Shown: positions 56,548 to 64,000 of the stretch, in pieces
Layout of the letters: the number at the start of each line of letters is the position of its first letter
Numbering within the stretch: position 1 is the first letter of the stretch
Assembly: GCA_965243695.1 (NCBI GenBank)
Contig: CBDEWC010000033.1
Location: 62,001-126,000, forward strand
DNA: 64,000 bases
Reading direction: 5' to 3'
Origin: JAKVCB01 sp965243695
GTDB taxonomy: Bacteria; Planctomycetota; Planctomycetia; Pirellulales; Lacipirellulaceae
Program-made: the position numbers and the translations under genes
Notes under the pieces: generated by a model
Databases searched by the model: none
Told to the model about the DNA's origin: nothing
Seen by the model: the letters and a program-made list of their open reading frames with translations, nothing else

Positions 56548-57606
56548 TCAAACCACCTTCTGCTGTGCCTGGAGTTGGTTGATAACCTCCTGGCGATCGA
56601 AGAAGGTGTTGTCTGGTCGCGATTCAAGCTCGTGTACCATACGGCCAATTTCCTGGTTGATAGGGGCCGCAGTGCCGGCTGTCCGGGCCAGACGCACAAC
56701 CTCTCCATTAATGTGTTCGACCTCGGTCATTTTTCCATGCAAGAGGTCCTGGTAAAGCGAAAATACAATGGGTCGGCGGTTGTAGATCTGACGAGCCCAA
56801 AAGGAAATGGCACCTCGCAAGACCGGCCGTTCGAGCATTCGCATCAACCGCTGCAGCTTGACAAGGTTGGATCGCCCCGGGACCAACTCGAGCTTGATTT
56901 GCGCAGCCTCGTAGACCCGCAGGCATTCTTCGACAATGGGACGACCCACTATTCGTCTCCAGGTGGTGTGGCAAAGACATTCGGTGATAAAGTTCGAAGC
57001 TGACAGGCAGGACGCATAACCGAGGGCATTGATCGTGAGCTTGTTGTAGCGCATGCCAAGTGCATTGGGATGTGCCAGGAACTTCAGTCCGGCGACGCGA
57101 ATGCGTTTCAACAAATTGGTCGCCTCCGTGACCTGTTGCCCCATCGGACAACCTGCTGCAGGCCCCAATACTGTGAATCCATCCAGTTGGAGACTGACCT
57201 CACCGGGTGTGAGTAGGGCGACATTCGTGGCCGTCATACCCATCACAAGGCGATTGGGATCAACGTATTCCAGGAGGAGATGATCGTTGATTCCGTTCTG
57301 AATCGAAACGACCGTGGCATCACCCAGGTAGGGCTGGGCAGCGCGAATCGCAGCCTCGGTTCCCTGCGACTTGACCGTCAAAAACACGTAGTCGGAATCG
57401 GCAATCGCGGCGACATCCTTGGTGTTTTTGATGGCGACGGACTGCTTGCCCCACGGTCCAGTCAGGTCAATCGCACCCCGCTGGCTGACCGTTTCGCCAT
57501 GCTCGCCACGCGTTACCAGCAGTACCTCAAGGTCGCTGGAGTACTGTTGGAGCAATCCTCCAAACATGGAACCAATGGCGCCGGCGCCAAGTACGCTAAC
57601 TTTCAT
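56548..57606 (-). CDS. panE: PanE/ApbA-type ketopantoate reductase family protein
   Basis: This family reduces 2-dehydropantoate with NADPH in pantothenate synthesis. The 352-residue protein opens with a Rossmann motif VLGAGAIGSMFGG (G7, G9, G12). It has VKSQGTEAAI and SIQNGIND typical of PanE, the catalytic Lys189 and Asn193 in YNKLTINAL, and the C-terminal EVEHINGEVV with its conserved Asn and Glu. It is about 50 residues longer than E. coli PanE. It lies 42 bp after the desaturase gene on the same strand, which suggests a substrate other than ketopantoate is possible. Confidence 0.82.
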   Translation of the reverse strand: MKVSVLGAGAIGSMFGGLLQQYSSDLEVLLVTRGEHGETVSQRGAIDLTGPWGKQSVAIKNTKDVAAIADSDYVFLTVKSQGTEAAIRAAQPYLGDATVVSIQNGINDHLLLEYVDPNRLVMGMTATNVALLTPGEVSLQLDGFTVLGPAAGCPMGQQVTEATNLLKRIRVAGLKFLAHPNALGMRYNKLTINALGYASCLSASNFITECLCHTTWRRIVGRPIVEECLRVYEAAQIKLELVPGRSNLVKLQRLMRMLERPVLRGAISFWARQIYNRRPIVFSLYQDLLHGKMTEVEHINGEVVRLARTAGTAAPINQEIGRMVHELESRPDNTFFDRQEVINQLQAQQKVV

Positions 57607-57648
57607 AAAGAATAAGTTCGGATTTTAGGGTTTGGAGATACCAGGCCA

Positions 57649-58821
57649 TTACGATTCGCCCGGCAAAAGACCAGCTGTATCGAGCTTGCGATCTCCGGAA
57701 TCGTGCGGATCGACACTGCGGATTTCCTCAAGTTTATGGTCCGCCTTGTTGTCTTGCCGAAGATAAGTGTGTGACCGACGCGCCAACACATCAAGGACAA
57801 TCGGATACTCTGGTGAAAGTGGACCTTTGAAAAAGAATCCATCGCAAATCACGACGTTGTCACGATAAGGGCCAAACCGCATCATCGTTTGATGGGCCCG
57901 CCGAAGACGATGATGCGGTATGGTTGGAAACATGTGATGCAATACATGATTCCATTCGCCGAAGGGGAAAAAGACCGCGCGCTCAAACCGATAACCTTCG
58001 TAGACACGACTGTTTGTGTAATCGCCGTTGTCGGGGTAGTTGCCGTGATGGGCAATCTCTCGAATAAAAAGCGCAGCCGGATAAACGGTGACCATCGGTA
58101 CGATCCAGAACAGAAAATAGTAGGGCCACCATTCAAACCGGGTTAAAACGACGACCAGGGTTAAGTAGTAGCTCGCCCGAAGCAGGAACATCCAGGGTTG
58201 TTTGAGTGGTTGGTTCTTCTCGGATTTCAGCTTAGCTCCCTTGGCGAAGGCAATGTATTCCGCCCGTCCCTTCAAGTAGCTGTAAGCCTTGTGGGGCAAC
58301 ATTTGTAGAAACAGGTATTCCCATAAGAAACGCAACTTGCTCACGGGAAATTCGCGAGCCTGATGTTTGCCAAGACGTTTCAGATCGGGATCATTCTCCG
58401 GGTCATTCACATGGCGATGATGGCCCCAATGTCCCGCACGATAATTGCTGATCTTGGCAAAAAACGGAAAGCAAACCAACAAATTGGCAGCAACGTCGTT
58501 GAGAAGCCGGTTCTTGAACAGCAAAAAGTGGCTTGCTTCATGCACCAGGCAACTGAGACGATTTTGAGTCCACAGCCCAATTGCCAGTACGGTCAGCATG
58601 TAAACCGGTAAAATCGACCACTTTGACCAACCATGGGTACCGATCCAATGGCCAGGGGTCTCGATCCAATGGTAAGTCGCCAGGCAAATCGTGACCAAAA
58701 CAGCGTAGGTGGCATATTCCTGGAGAAGAATCCGCCAGTTGGTAAAACTGTTGGCGGCGCAAAGCTTGTGGATTTCGGCGTACATTTCGCGCCGGGAAAG
58801 ATCTGCAGACGCTGTGTTCAT
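57649..58821 (-). CDS. Membrane fatty acid desaturase
   Basis: The protein has 390 residues from 58821 (MNTASADLSR). This di-iron desaturase or hydroxylase of the FADS-like superfamily has His boxes HEASH (94-98), HWGHHRH (131-137) and HHMFPTIPHHRL near residue 300. Paired hydrophobic stretches before and between the boxes form four or more membrane helices. The acyl or sphingoid substrate cannot be told. It is directly upstream of the panE-like gene and divergent from an ATP-grasp gene (166-bp gap). Confidence 0.9.
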   Translation of the reverse strand: MNTASADLSRREMYAEIHKLCAANSFTNWRILLQEYATYAVLVTICLATYHWIETPGHWIGTHGWSKWSILPVYMLTVLAIGLWTQNRLSCLVHEASHFLLFKNRLLNDVAANLLVCFPFFAKISNYRAGHWGHHRHVNDPENDPDLKRLGKHQAREFPVSKLRFLWEYLFLQMLPHKAYSYLKGRAEYIAFAKGAKLKSEKNQPLKQPWMFLLRASYYLTLVVVLTRFEWWPYYFLFWIVPMVTVYPAALFIREIAHHGNYPDNGDYTNSRVYEGYRFERAVFFPFGEWNHVLHHMFPTIPHHRLRRAHQTMMRFGPYRDNVVICDGFFFKGPLSPEYPIVLDVLARRSHTYLRQDNKADHKLEEIRSVDPHDSGDRKLDTAGLLPGES

Positions 58822-58987
58822 GGTAAGAGTCTTTGCTGCCACGACTTACGTCAGTCAACCAATGGGCTTACAATGTCCAGAGTGGCCTGTTCCCAAGGAC
58901 CGCTGACGGGGGAACCTAACCAGATAATCGTAGTTTATCCGAATCTCTAAAAACTCAAATACCGCAAATTGGGCTAAATAGGTAAAA

Positions 58988-60265
58988 ATGAGCCTTGCGC
59001 CAGCCGAGCGCCGTCTCAAAATTTTATTCACCGAAGGGGCCAGCCTTTCGGCGCGCCAGTCGCTTTATGCGCTGGGAGGCCGGCACACGATCGACATTCT
59101 TGACCCCGATCCGCTCTGCCAGTGTCGATTCTCCACCCATGTGAGGCGTTGGATCCGGTCACCACACTTTGCCAGAGAACCGGAAGAATTTCTCCGCTTT
59201 CTCGCCACACAACTCGGCAAACAAGAGTACGACATCCTTTTCCCAACCCATGAGCAGGTTTACCTGCTGAGTCGCTTTCGTGATGTCGTAGGACGTTCGG
59301 TGGGATTGGCGCTGCCAGCCTTCGAGGCCATGGACCAAATGCAGAACAAGGCCCATTTCACACGTGCCTTGGCCGAACTTGACCTTCCTTATCCAGAAAC
59401 CCAATTTGTCCGCTCACGCGAAGACCTTCAAGGAAAATGGCGGTATCCCTTTTTTCTGAAGTTGGCACATAGTACGGCTGGTGCGGGTGTTTTCCACATT
59501 CTCTGTGAGCAGCAGCTAGAACAGCAGGCCAATGCCTTGCAAGAAAGCGGTTTTTTTAATGGCACGCGCGAGGCCTTGGTGCAACAGCCGGCCCGTGGGA
59601 TTCAGGCTACGATTCAGGCTGTATTTCAACGTGGCCAGCTGGTTGGGTGTCACTCGTTCGACGCACGCCAGTTAGGTGTAGGTGGCATGTCGGCTGCCCG
59701 CGTCAGTGTCGATCACCCGATCGTCCGCGAGCACATCACCACGTTAGGGTCTCACATCCAGTGGCATGGATCCATGTTCGTCGACTATTTCTATGATTAT
59801 GATACGGGCCAACCGGAGTACATTGAGTGCAACCCTCGCGTTGGCGAAACGGTCAATGCCTGGCTGAGCGACGTCAATATCTGTGAGCTTTTGGCGCGTG
59901 TTTCGGCCAACGAGCAAGTCCAATTGACCAAGTCAGGTCAAGTTGGTCTGCAAACACAAAGCTTTTTCATGATTCTCATGACCCTGGCACACGAGGGTGC
60001 TGGTCGCTGGCGACTGGCCCAAGAGTGGTTCAACCGGCTTGCGAAGCGCGGCATTTACCGTGACAGCCAGGATGAACTCACCCGACCAGGCGATGACGTG
60101 CTCAGTGTCATACCGCTGTGGTGGGTCAGCTTGCAGCTCTTTGTATGGCCGGGTCTTGCAAAACGGATTGTCGCAAAAACCGTCAAGAACTATTCACTTC
60201 CGGAGACAGACACTGAAGTCATCAAGGCAATTCCACTTGATCGATTCGATGATCTTTACCGCTGA
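58988..60265 (+). CDS. ATP-grasp domain protein
   Basis: This 425-residue protein has an N-terminal Rossmann-like domain (RRLKILFTEGASLSARQSLY, ILFPTHEQVYLLS). An ATP-grasp domain follows with FFLKLAHSTAGAGVFHI, a glycine-rich variant of the phosphate loop, and the metal-binding FVDYFYDYDTGQPEYIECNP followed by RVGETVN. About 120 residues beyond the domain include a hydrophobic IPLWWVSLQLFVWPGL. It probably forms an amide or ester bond on an unknown substrate. It is divergent from the desaturase gene. Confidence 0.8.
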   Translation: MSLAPAERRLKILFTEGASLSARQSLYALGGRHTIDILDPDPLCQCRFSTHVRRWIRSPHFAREPEEFLRFLATQLGKQEYDILFPTHEQVYLLSRFRDVVGRSVGLALPAFEAMDQMQNKAHFTRALAELDLPYPETQFVRSREDLQGKWRYPFFLKLAHSTAGAGVFHILCEQQLEQQANALQESGFFNGTREALVQQPARGIQATIQAVFQRGQLVGCHSFDARQLGVGGMSAARVSVDHPIVREHITTLGSHIQWHGSMFVDYFYDYDTGQPEYIECNPRVGETVNAWLSDVNICELLARVSANEQVQLTKSGQVGLQTQSFFMILMTLAHEGAGRWRLAQEWFNRLAKRGIYRDSQDELTRPGDDVLSVIPLWWVSLQLFVWPGLAKRIVAKTVKNYSLPETDTEVIKAIPLDRFDDLYR

Positions 60266-60331
60266 AAAAAGCACATTGGGCCCAGGGCCCTTTGGATCAC
60301 AACGCTCGCGGAGCCTTCCACGACAAGAAGA

Positions 60332-61429
60332 TTATGCCAACGGACGAAGCTTGGTAATTCTTCCTGTAGCCACCCATTCGGCAACAAAAATGTTGCCTTG
60401 GGGATCAAAACAGGCATCGTGGGGATGGAGAAATTTTCCTGCCTGCCAACGAGTGGGTTCGTTGCGCAATTTGAAACCGTCTAGTACTTGGCTCCGCCAG
60501 GCGATGTCCTCTCCAAGCTGGGCCACTACCTGATCCTGACCATCGAGCAGGGTGATACGAGCGTGCAAGTCCGGCACCAGCATGAGTTCACCGAGCGTAT
60601 CGATATTGGCAGGAAAGAGGTATCCATCCATCGTTCTCAAATGTTCACCTTCAAGTGTAAACCATTGCAACCGTCCGTTGGCACGATCGGCAATGACCGC
60701 GCTCGGTGCCCGGTTAGGACGACGGTCAATCCAGATACCATGCGGTGTGTCAAACAGGCCGTGTTCCTTAGTATCAGTTGGCCCCCCAAAAGATGACACA
60801 TAATTTGCATCCTTGTCATAGCGGTGAATATGAAAAGATCCGTAGCCATCGGACAGAAAAAATCCTCCGTCGTCGAGGAAGGCGAAATTGGTTGGCATAA
60901 ATCGGTCCCGACCCCAAATTTTTTCCGGCTTGGAATCTTCGTTGGCCGCGTACACACCACTTTCCATGGGTGCCCACTTCTGCCACACAATTTCGCCAGT
61001 CAACGTGAGCTTGGCAAAGGTTTTCAGTTGCTGATAACAGCATATATAGAGGAATTCTTCACTTCCCTCTTGCCGTACTTCCAGACCATGTCCGCCTCCT
61101 TGAAATTGATTGCCAAAAGCGCGGACAAACTCTCCCTTGTTGTCGAAAACGAAAATCGCCGGGTGATCCGGCTTGTCGGCATTTCCCTCGTGAATTACGT
61201 AAAGGTTCTCTGATTTGTCAACGGCCACGTTGTGTGTCGTTTGCCAGGAGTATTTCTCCGGCAATTGGGGCCAATCGTGAATGACCTCATATTCATGTTG
61301 GCCACTGCCAATCGTGAGGGAGCTGGCGGTTTTTTTTGCCGTCAAAACCAAGGGAGTGGCCATAACCGCTGCACTACCCGCTGCTGCGGTTTTAGTGAAT
61401 TTCCGGCGTGACATGCGCCCATCAGGCAT
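60332..61429 (-). CDS. Tat-exported beta-propeller (NHL-like) protein
   Basis: This 365-residue protein opens with a twin-arginine signal (MSRRKFTKTAAAGSAAVMAT). NHL/six-bladed beta-propeller repeats follow: NVAVDKSENLYVIHEG, FVFDNKGEFVRAFG, TPHGIWIDRRPNRAPSAVIADR and HDACFDPQGNIFVAEWV. Such proteins bind or process small molecules in the periplasm. The start at 61429 has GAGGT about 6 nt upstream. The gene converges on the ATP-grasp gene. Its function is unknown. Confidence 0.85.
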   Translation of the reverse strand: MPDGRMSRRKFTKTAAAGSAAVMATPLVLTAKKTASSLTIGSGQHEYEVIHDWPQLPEKYSWQTTHNVAVDKSENLYVIHEGNADKPDHPAIFVFDNKGEFVRAFGNQFQGGGHGLEVRQEGSEEFLYICCYQQLKTFAKLTLTGEIVWQKWAPMESGVYAANEDSKPEKIWGRDRFMPTNFAFLDDGGFFLSDGYGSFHIHRYDKDANYVSSFGGPTDTKEHGLFDTPHGIWIDRRPNRAPSAVIADRANGRLQWFTLEGEHLRTMDGYLFPANIDTLGELMLVPDLHARITLLDGQDQVVAQLGEDIAWRSQVLDGFKLRNEPTRWQAGKFLHPHDACFDPQGNIFVAEWVATGRITKLRPLA

Positions 61430-61660
61430 CCGAAGACCTCGTCAGTGAGTGAAAACAGTACGCGGTTGAATCGCGTGATTACGTTAATAGGAACCGCCTG
61501 ATTATAGCCAGACTGCAACGGCTCAACAAATGCGTCAACGGCCAGAATTACCGGCGATTCTCCGGCCGGACAGCCAAGGTCCCCAGTTGCCCCACATCCT
61601 ATTTCAAGAGGTTGTCCTCCCAAAAAAGCCTGCCGCTGCCAGCCAAAATTGACCGGGAAA

Positions 61661-63766
61661 TTATCCCTCGGCTGACCCGGGAGCTGGGACTTCTTGCGCC
61701 GGACTTGAATCCTCCGGGGCCGGTTTCGGTCCGCGTTTTTTGTCAACATCCGTCCCGGGGACGATTTGAACACTCGGAGAGTTTTCTTCGATCAACCTGG
61801 ATAGCTCTTTGGAATCGATCACTTCTTGCTTGATCAGTTCCTTTGCCATAGCCAACAACGCGGCCTTACGCGTCTCCAGAATACTCCGCGCTCTTTGTAG
61901 GCCCTCATCGACAATCCGCTTCACTTCCTGATCAATCTCGCGGGCCGTTTCCTCACTGTGTGTTTGCATAGTGGGAATTTCGCCTCCGGCCAGGAAGGGA
62001 CTGCGACCACTCTCACGATAATTGACGCGGCCGAGGCGGCTCATTCCAAAATCCATGACCATGCTGCGAGCAAGTTCCGTAGCTCTTTCCAGATCATTTT
62101 GCGCACCACTGGAAACGTCCTCAAACACCATTTCCTCGGCTATGGTGCCGGCAAGCAGTACCTGAATTCGACTTTCCAACTCACTTTGCGTCATTAAAAA
62201 CCGGTCTTGCTCAGGACGATGCAGTGTGTATCCAAGGGCTGCAAGTCCCCGCGGTATAATTGATACTTTGTGGACCGGATCGGTATTGGGAAGCGAATAG
62301 CCGACCAGAGCATGTCCTGCTTCGTGATAGGCTATGCGAAGTTTTTCGTCCTCGTGCATGATGCGGCTCTTCTTCTCGAGCCCCACGCTGATGCGTTCAA
62401 CTGCTTCGTCAAAGTCCTCTGTGGTGACGACTTTCTTTTCTTTGCGGGCGGCCAATAAAGCGGACTCGTTAACCATATTTGCGAGATCTGCTCCGACGAA
62501 GCCACTCGTAATTCCAGCCAGCGACTTTACATCAACCTCAGCGTCGACCTTGATCTTCTGCAAATGGACATTGAGAATCTCTTCGCGACCAAGGACATCG
62601 GGGCGATCAACCAATACGTGTCGATCAAATCGACCGGGTCGCAACAGTGCCGCATCAAGTGTTTCTGGTCGATTCGTAGCTCCCATCACAATCACGCCAC
62701 TATTGGTCCCAAAGCCATCCATTTCAACCAACAGGGCATTGAGTGTCTGTTCCCGCTCATCATGCCCACCAACATTGCCACTGCCACGTGTTTTTCCGAG
62801 TGCGTCGAGTTCGTCGATAAAAATGATGCAGGGGGCTTTTTGTTCAGCCTGCTGAAACATATCCCGCACGCGAGCCGCACCCACACCTACAAACATTTCT
62901 ACAAAATCGGATCCACTCAGACTAAAGAAAGGAACACCCGCTTCTCCAGCCACAGCTTTGGCCAACAATGTTTTCCCGGTTCCAGGTGGCCCCACCAGCA
63001 GCACACCCTTGGGAATCCGCCCGCCAAGCATCTGGTATTTTTCGGGCTTCTCCAAAAACTCCACGACTTCGCGTAGTTCGTCGACCGCTTCATCAATGCC
63101 AGCTACATCTTCAAAAGTAACTTTTATGTCCTCCTGGACATAAAGTTTGCCGCGACTGCGTCCAAAGGCCATGGGTGAGCCTGCTCCACCGACCCTGCGA
63201 ATCATGATGATCAACATGAAAACCATCAATCCAGTTAGCAGGAGCATCGGCATCCACTGAAAGATGCGGCTGGGCAGCCCTTCGTACTTGAAAGCAAGAT
63301 GGTTCTTGCTCAATAGTTCCTTGAGATTGTCATCTACCGGTTTCTGGTCACGATTGACCTTGATTTTGATTTCCTCTGTCTGCCCCAAGGGCCCACCAAT
63401 CCGTTGGCGATCAAGGCCCGCATTGTCTGGGTTTGGCCCGTTTTGCTCCTGCCGAGTCACCTTGGCGATGACCTTGTTGGGACCAACCACAATGTCATGT
63501 AAATTCGAGAGCCGGAACTGTTTTGGGTGAGCACCGGTCGTATCCTTAATATCGATGTACCCGGTCCGATCCTTGTTTTCAGGATCACTCACTTTGATGA
63601 ACTGTTCAAATTTGCTCCAACTGATTTCCTGCTCGGTGTCATTGTTCAAAACCGTTACCAGCAGCAATAGCAGCACTCCCAAACCCAAAAAGGCCCAGAC
63701 GAGGTTGCTACTTTGACGGGCAGGTTTTTTTTCTGGCAACTTGGGATTCGGCGGGGTATTTTCCAT
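61661..63766 (-). CDS. ftsH: ATP-dependent zinc metalloprotease FtsH
   Basis: This membrane AAA+ protease degrades unstable membrane and cytosolic proteins. The 701 residues have membrane helices at about 22-41 and 170-190 around a periplasmic domain, then the AAA domain with Walker A GPPGTGKT (259-266), Walker B IIFIDELDA (314-322), and second-region-of-homology motif RPGRFDRHVLVDRPD. The zinc site HEAGH is at 481-485. The periplasmic loop is long (about 125 residues) and charged. A C-terminal Pro/Ala-rich tail follows. This start fits the family. The downstream 231 bp to the next gene hold nothing recognised. Confidence 0.96.
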   Translation of the reverse strand: MENTPPNPKLPEKKPARQSSNLVWAFLGLGVLLLLLVTVLNNDTEQEISWSKFEQFIKVSDPENKDRTGYIDIKDTTGAHPKQFRLSNLHDIVVGPNKVIAKVTRQEQNGPNPDNAGLDRQRIGGPLGQTEEIKIKVNRDQKPVDDNLKELLSKNHLAFKYEGLPSRIFQWMPMLLLTGLMVFMLIIMIRRVGGAGSPMAFGRSRGKLYVQEDIKVTFEDVAGIDEAVDELREVVEFLEKPEKYQMLGGRIPKGVLLVGPPGTGKTLLAKAVAGEAGVPFFSLSGSDFVEMFVGVGAARVRDMFQQAEQKAPCIIFIDELDALGKTRGSGNVGGHDEREQTLNALLVEMDGFGTNSGVIVMGATNRPETLDAALLRPGRFDRHVLVDRPDVLGREEILNVHLQKIKVDAEVDVKSLAGITSGFVGADLANMVNESALLAARKEKKVVTTEDFDEAVERISVGLEKKSRIMHEDEKLRIAYHEAGHALVGYSLPNTDPVHKVSIIPRGLAALGYTLHRPEQDRFLMTQSELESRIQVLLAGTIAEEMVFEDVSSGAQNDLERATELARSMVMDFGMSRLGRVNYRESGRSPFLAGGEIPTMQTHSEETAREIDQEVKRIVDEGLQRARSILETRKAALLAMAKELIKQEVIDSKELSRLIEENSPSVQIVPGTDVDKKRGPKPAPEDSSPAQEVPAPGSAEG

Positions 63767-64000
63767 TGTGGGGCCAGCATGGGTTAGTTGGATCTTGACT
63801 CAACCTGACCGCAGAGTCCTGGATGGCAAACGGGGCCATCGACGGCCGCTTTGGTCGGTGTTGTGGTTTGTCTGATATGTTTATCGTAGGGGCGAGCCTG
63901 CAAAAACGCAATGAAACCAGGGTTCCTATTGGCGGTCTCCGAAGACAGCTTCAGGAGCCTGCCTTGCTCGGTGTTTCGTCGCCCCGTAGAATGCGCTCTA
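63767..64000. other. Upstream of ftsH, window edge
   Basis: This 234-bp stretch has no recognisable gene. It should carry the ftsH promoter. Confidence 0.4.

Overview
The window is chromosomal DNA from a planctomycete, most likely a marine or aquatic Pirellulales-type lineage. The assignment rests on several families that are diagnostic for, or strongly enriched in, Planctomycetota: a DUF1549/DUF1553 protein next to a Tat-exported DUF1501 protein, a DUF1080 (3-keto-disaccharide hydrolase-like) exported protein, a PEP-CTERM protein, several small planctomycete-type hypothetical proteins, and loosely packed genes with many strand switches. No tRNA, rRNA, CRISPR array, prophage or insertion sequence was recognised. 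The content is mostly core chromosome.

Layout. 0.4-8 kb: nadA, then the DUF1549/DUF1553-DUF1501 pair, a DUF2007-like protein, a protein with a triplicated short motif, and an exported DUF1080 protein. 8-20 kb: prfB with its programmed +1 frameshift, mnmA, a DUF255 thioredoxin-fold protein, larC, a degenerate receiver protein, a MazG-like pyrophosphohydrolase, an ATP-grasp protein, rimI, and a DPM1-like glycosyltransferase. 20-25 kb: glutathione peroxidase, purE-purK, a PEP-CTERM protein with a clear bidirectional terminator, and a second degenerate receiver. 25.5-33 kb: the translation cluster thrS-infC-rpmI-rplT-pheS-pheT in the canonical bacterial order. Its pheS and pheT are of the archaeal/eukaryotic type, and infC starts at a non-AUG (ATC) codon. 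33-49 kb: an exported TPR protein, fumC, trpC, an MscS channel, the pntAA-pntAB-pntB-mutY operon, an M32 carboxypeptidase, a bshB1-like deacetylase, and a XerC/D recombinase. 49-64 kb: an orphan sigma-54 response regulator, a membrane-anchored KAP-like P-loop NTPase, a lipoprotein, a small Cys-rich exported protein, scpA, a metallo-beta-lactamase hydrolase, a panE-like/desaturase/ATP-grasp group, a Tat-exported beta-propeller protein, and ftsH.

How the genes work together. The 25.5-33 kb block supplies two aminoacyl-tRNA synthetases, IF3, and ribosomal proteins L35 and L20. Translation termination (prfB), tRNA thiolation (mnmA) and ribosomal protein acetylation (rimI) are encoded nearby. The pnt genes interconvert NADH and NADPH at the membrane. 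purE/purK, nadA and trpC are single steps of purine, NAD and tryptophan synthesis whose partner genes lie elsewhere.

The strongest points for follow-up are: the archaeal-type PheRS inside a bacterial operon, with a CxxC-CxxC insertion in PheT; the ATC start of infC; the prfB frameshift; a KAP-like NTPase with membrane helices between its Walker motifs; a MutY whose catalytic Asp is Glu; and a recurring pattern of 14-24 bp tandem duplications in intergenic DNA. I did not find a clearly undescribed multi-gene system. The panE/desaturase/ATP-grasp group is the nearest candidate.
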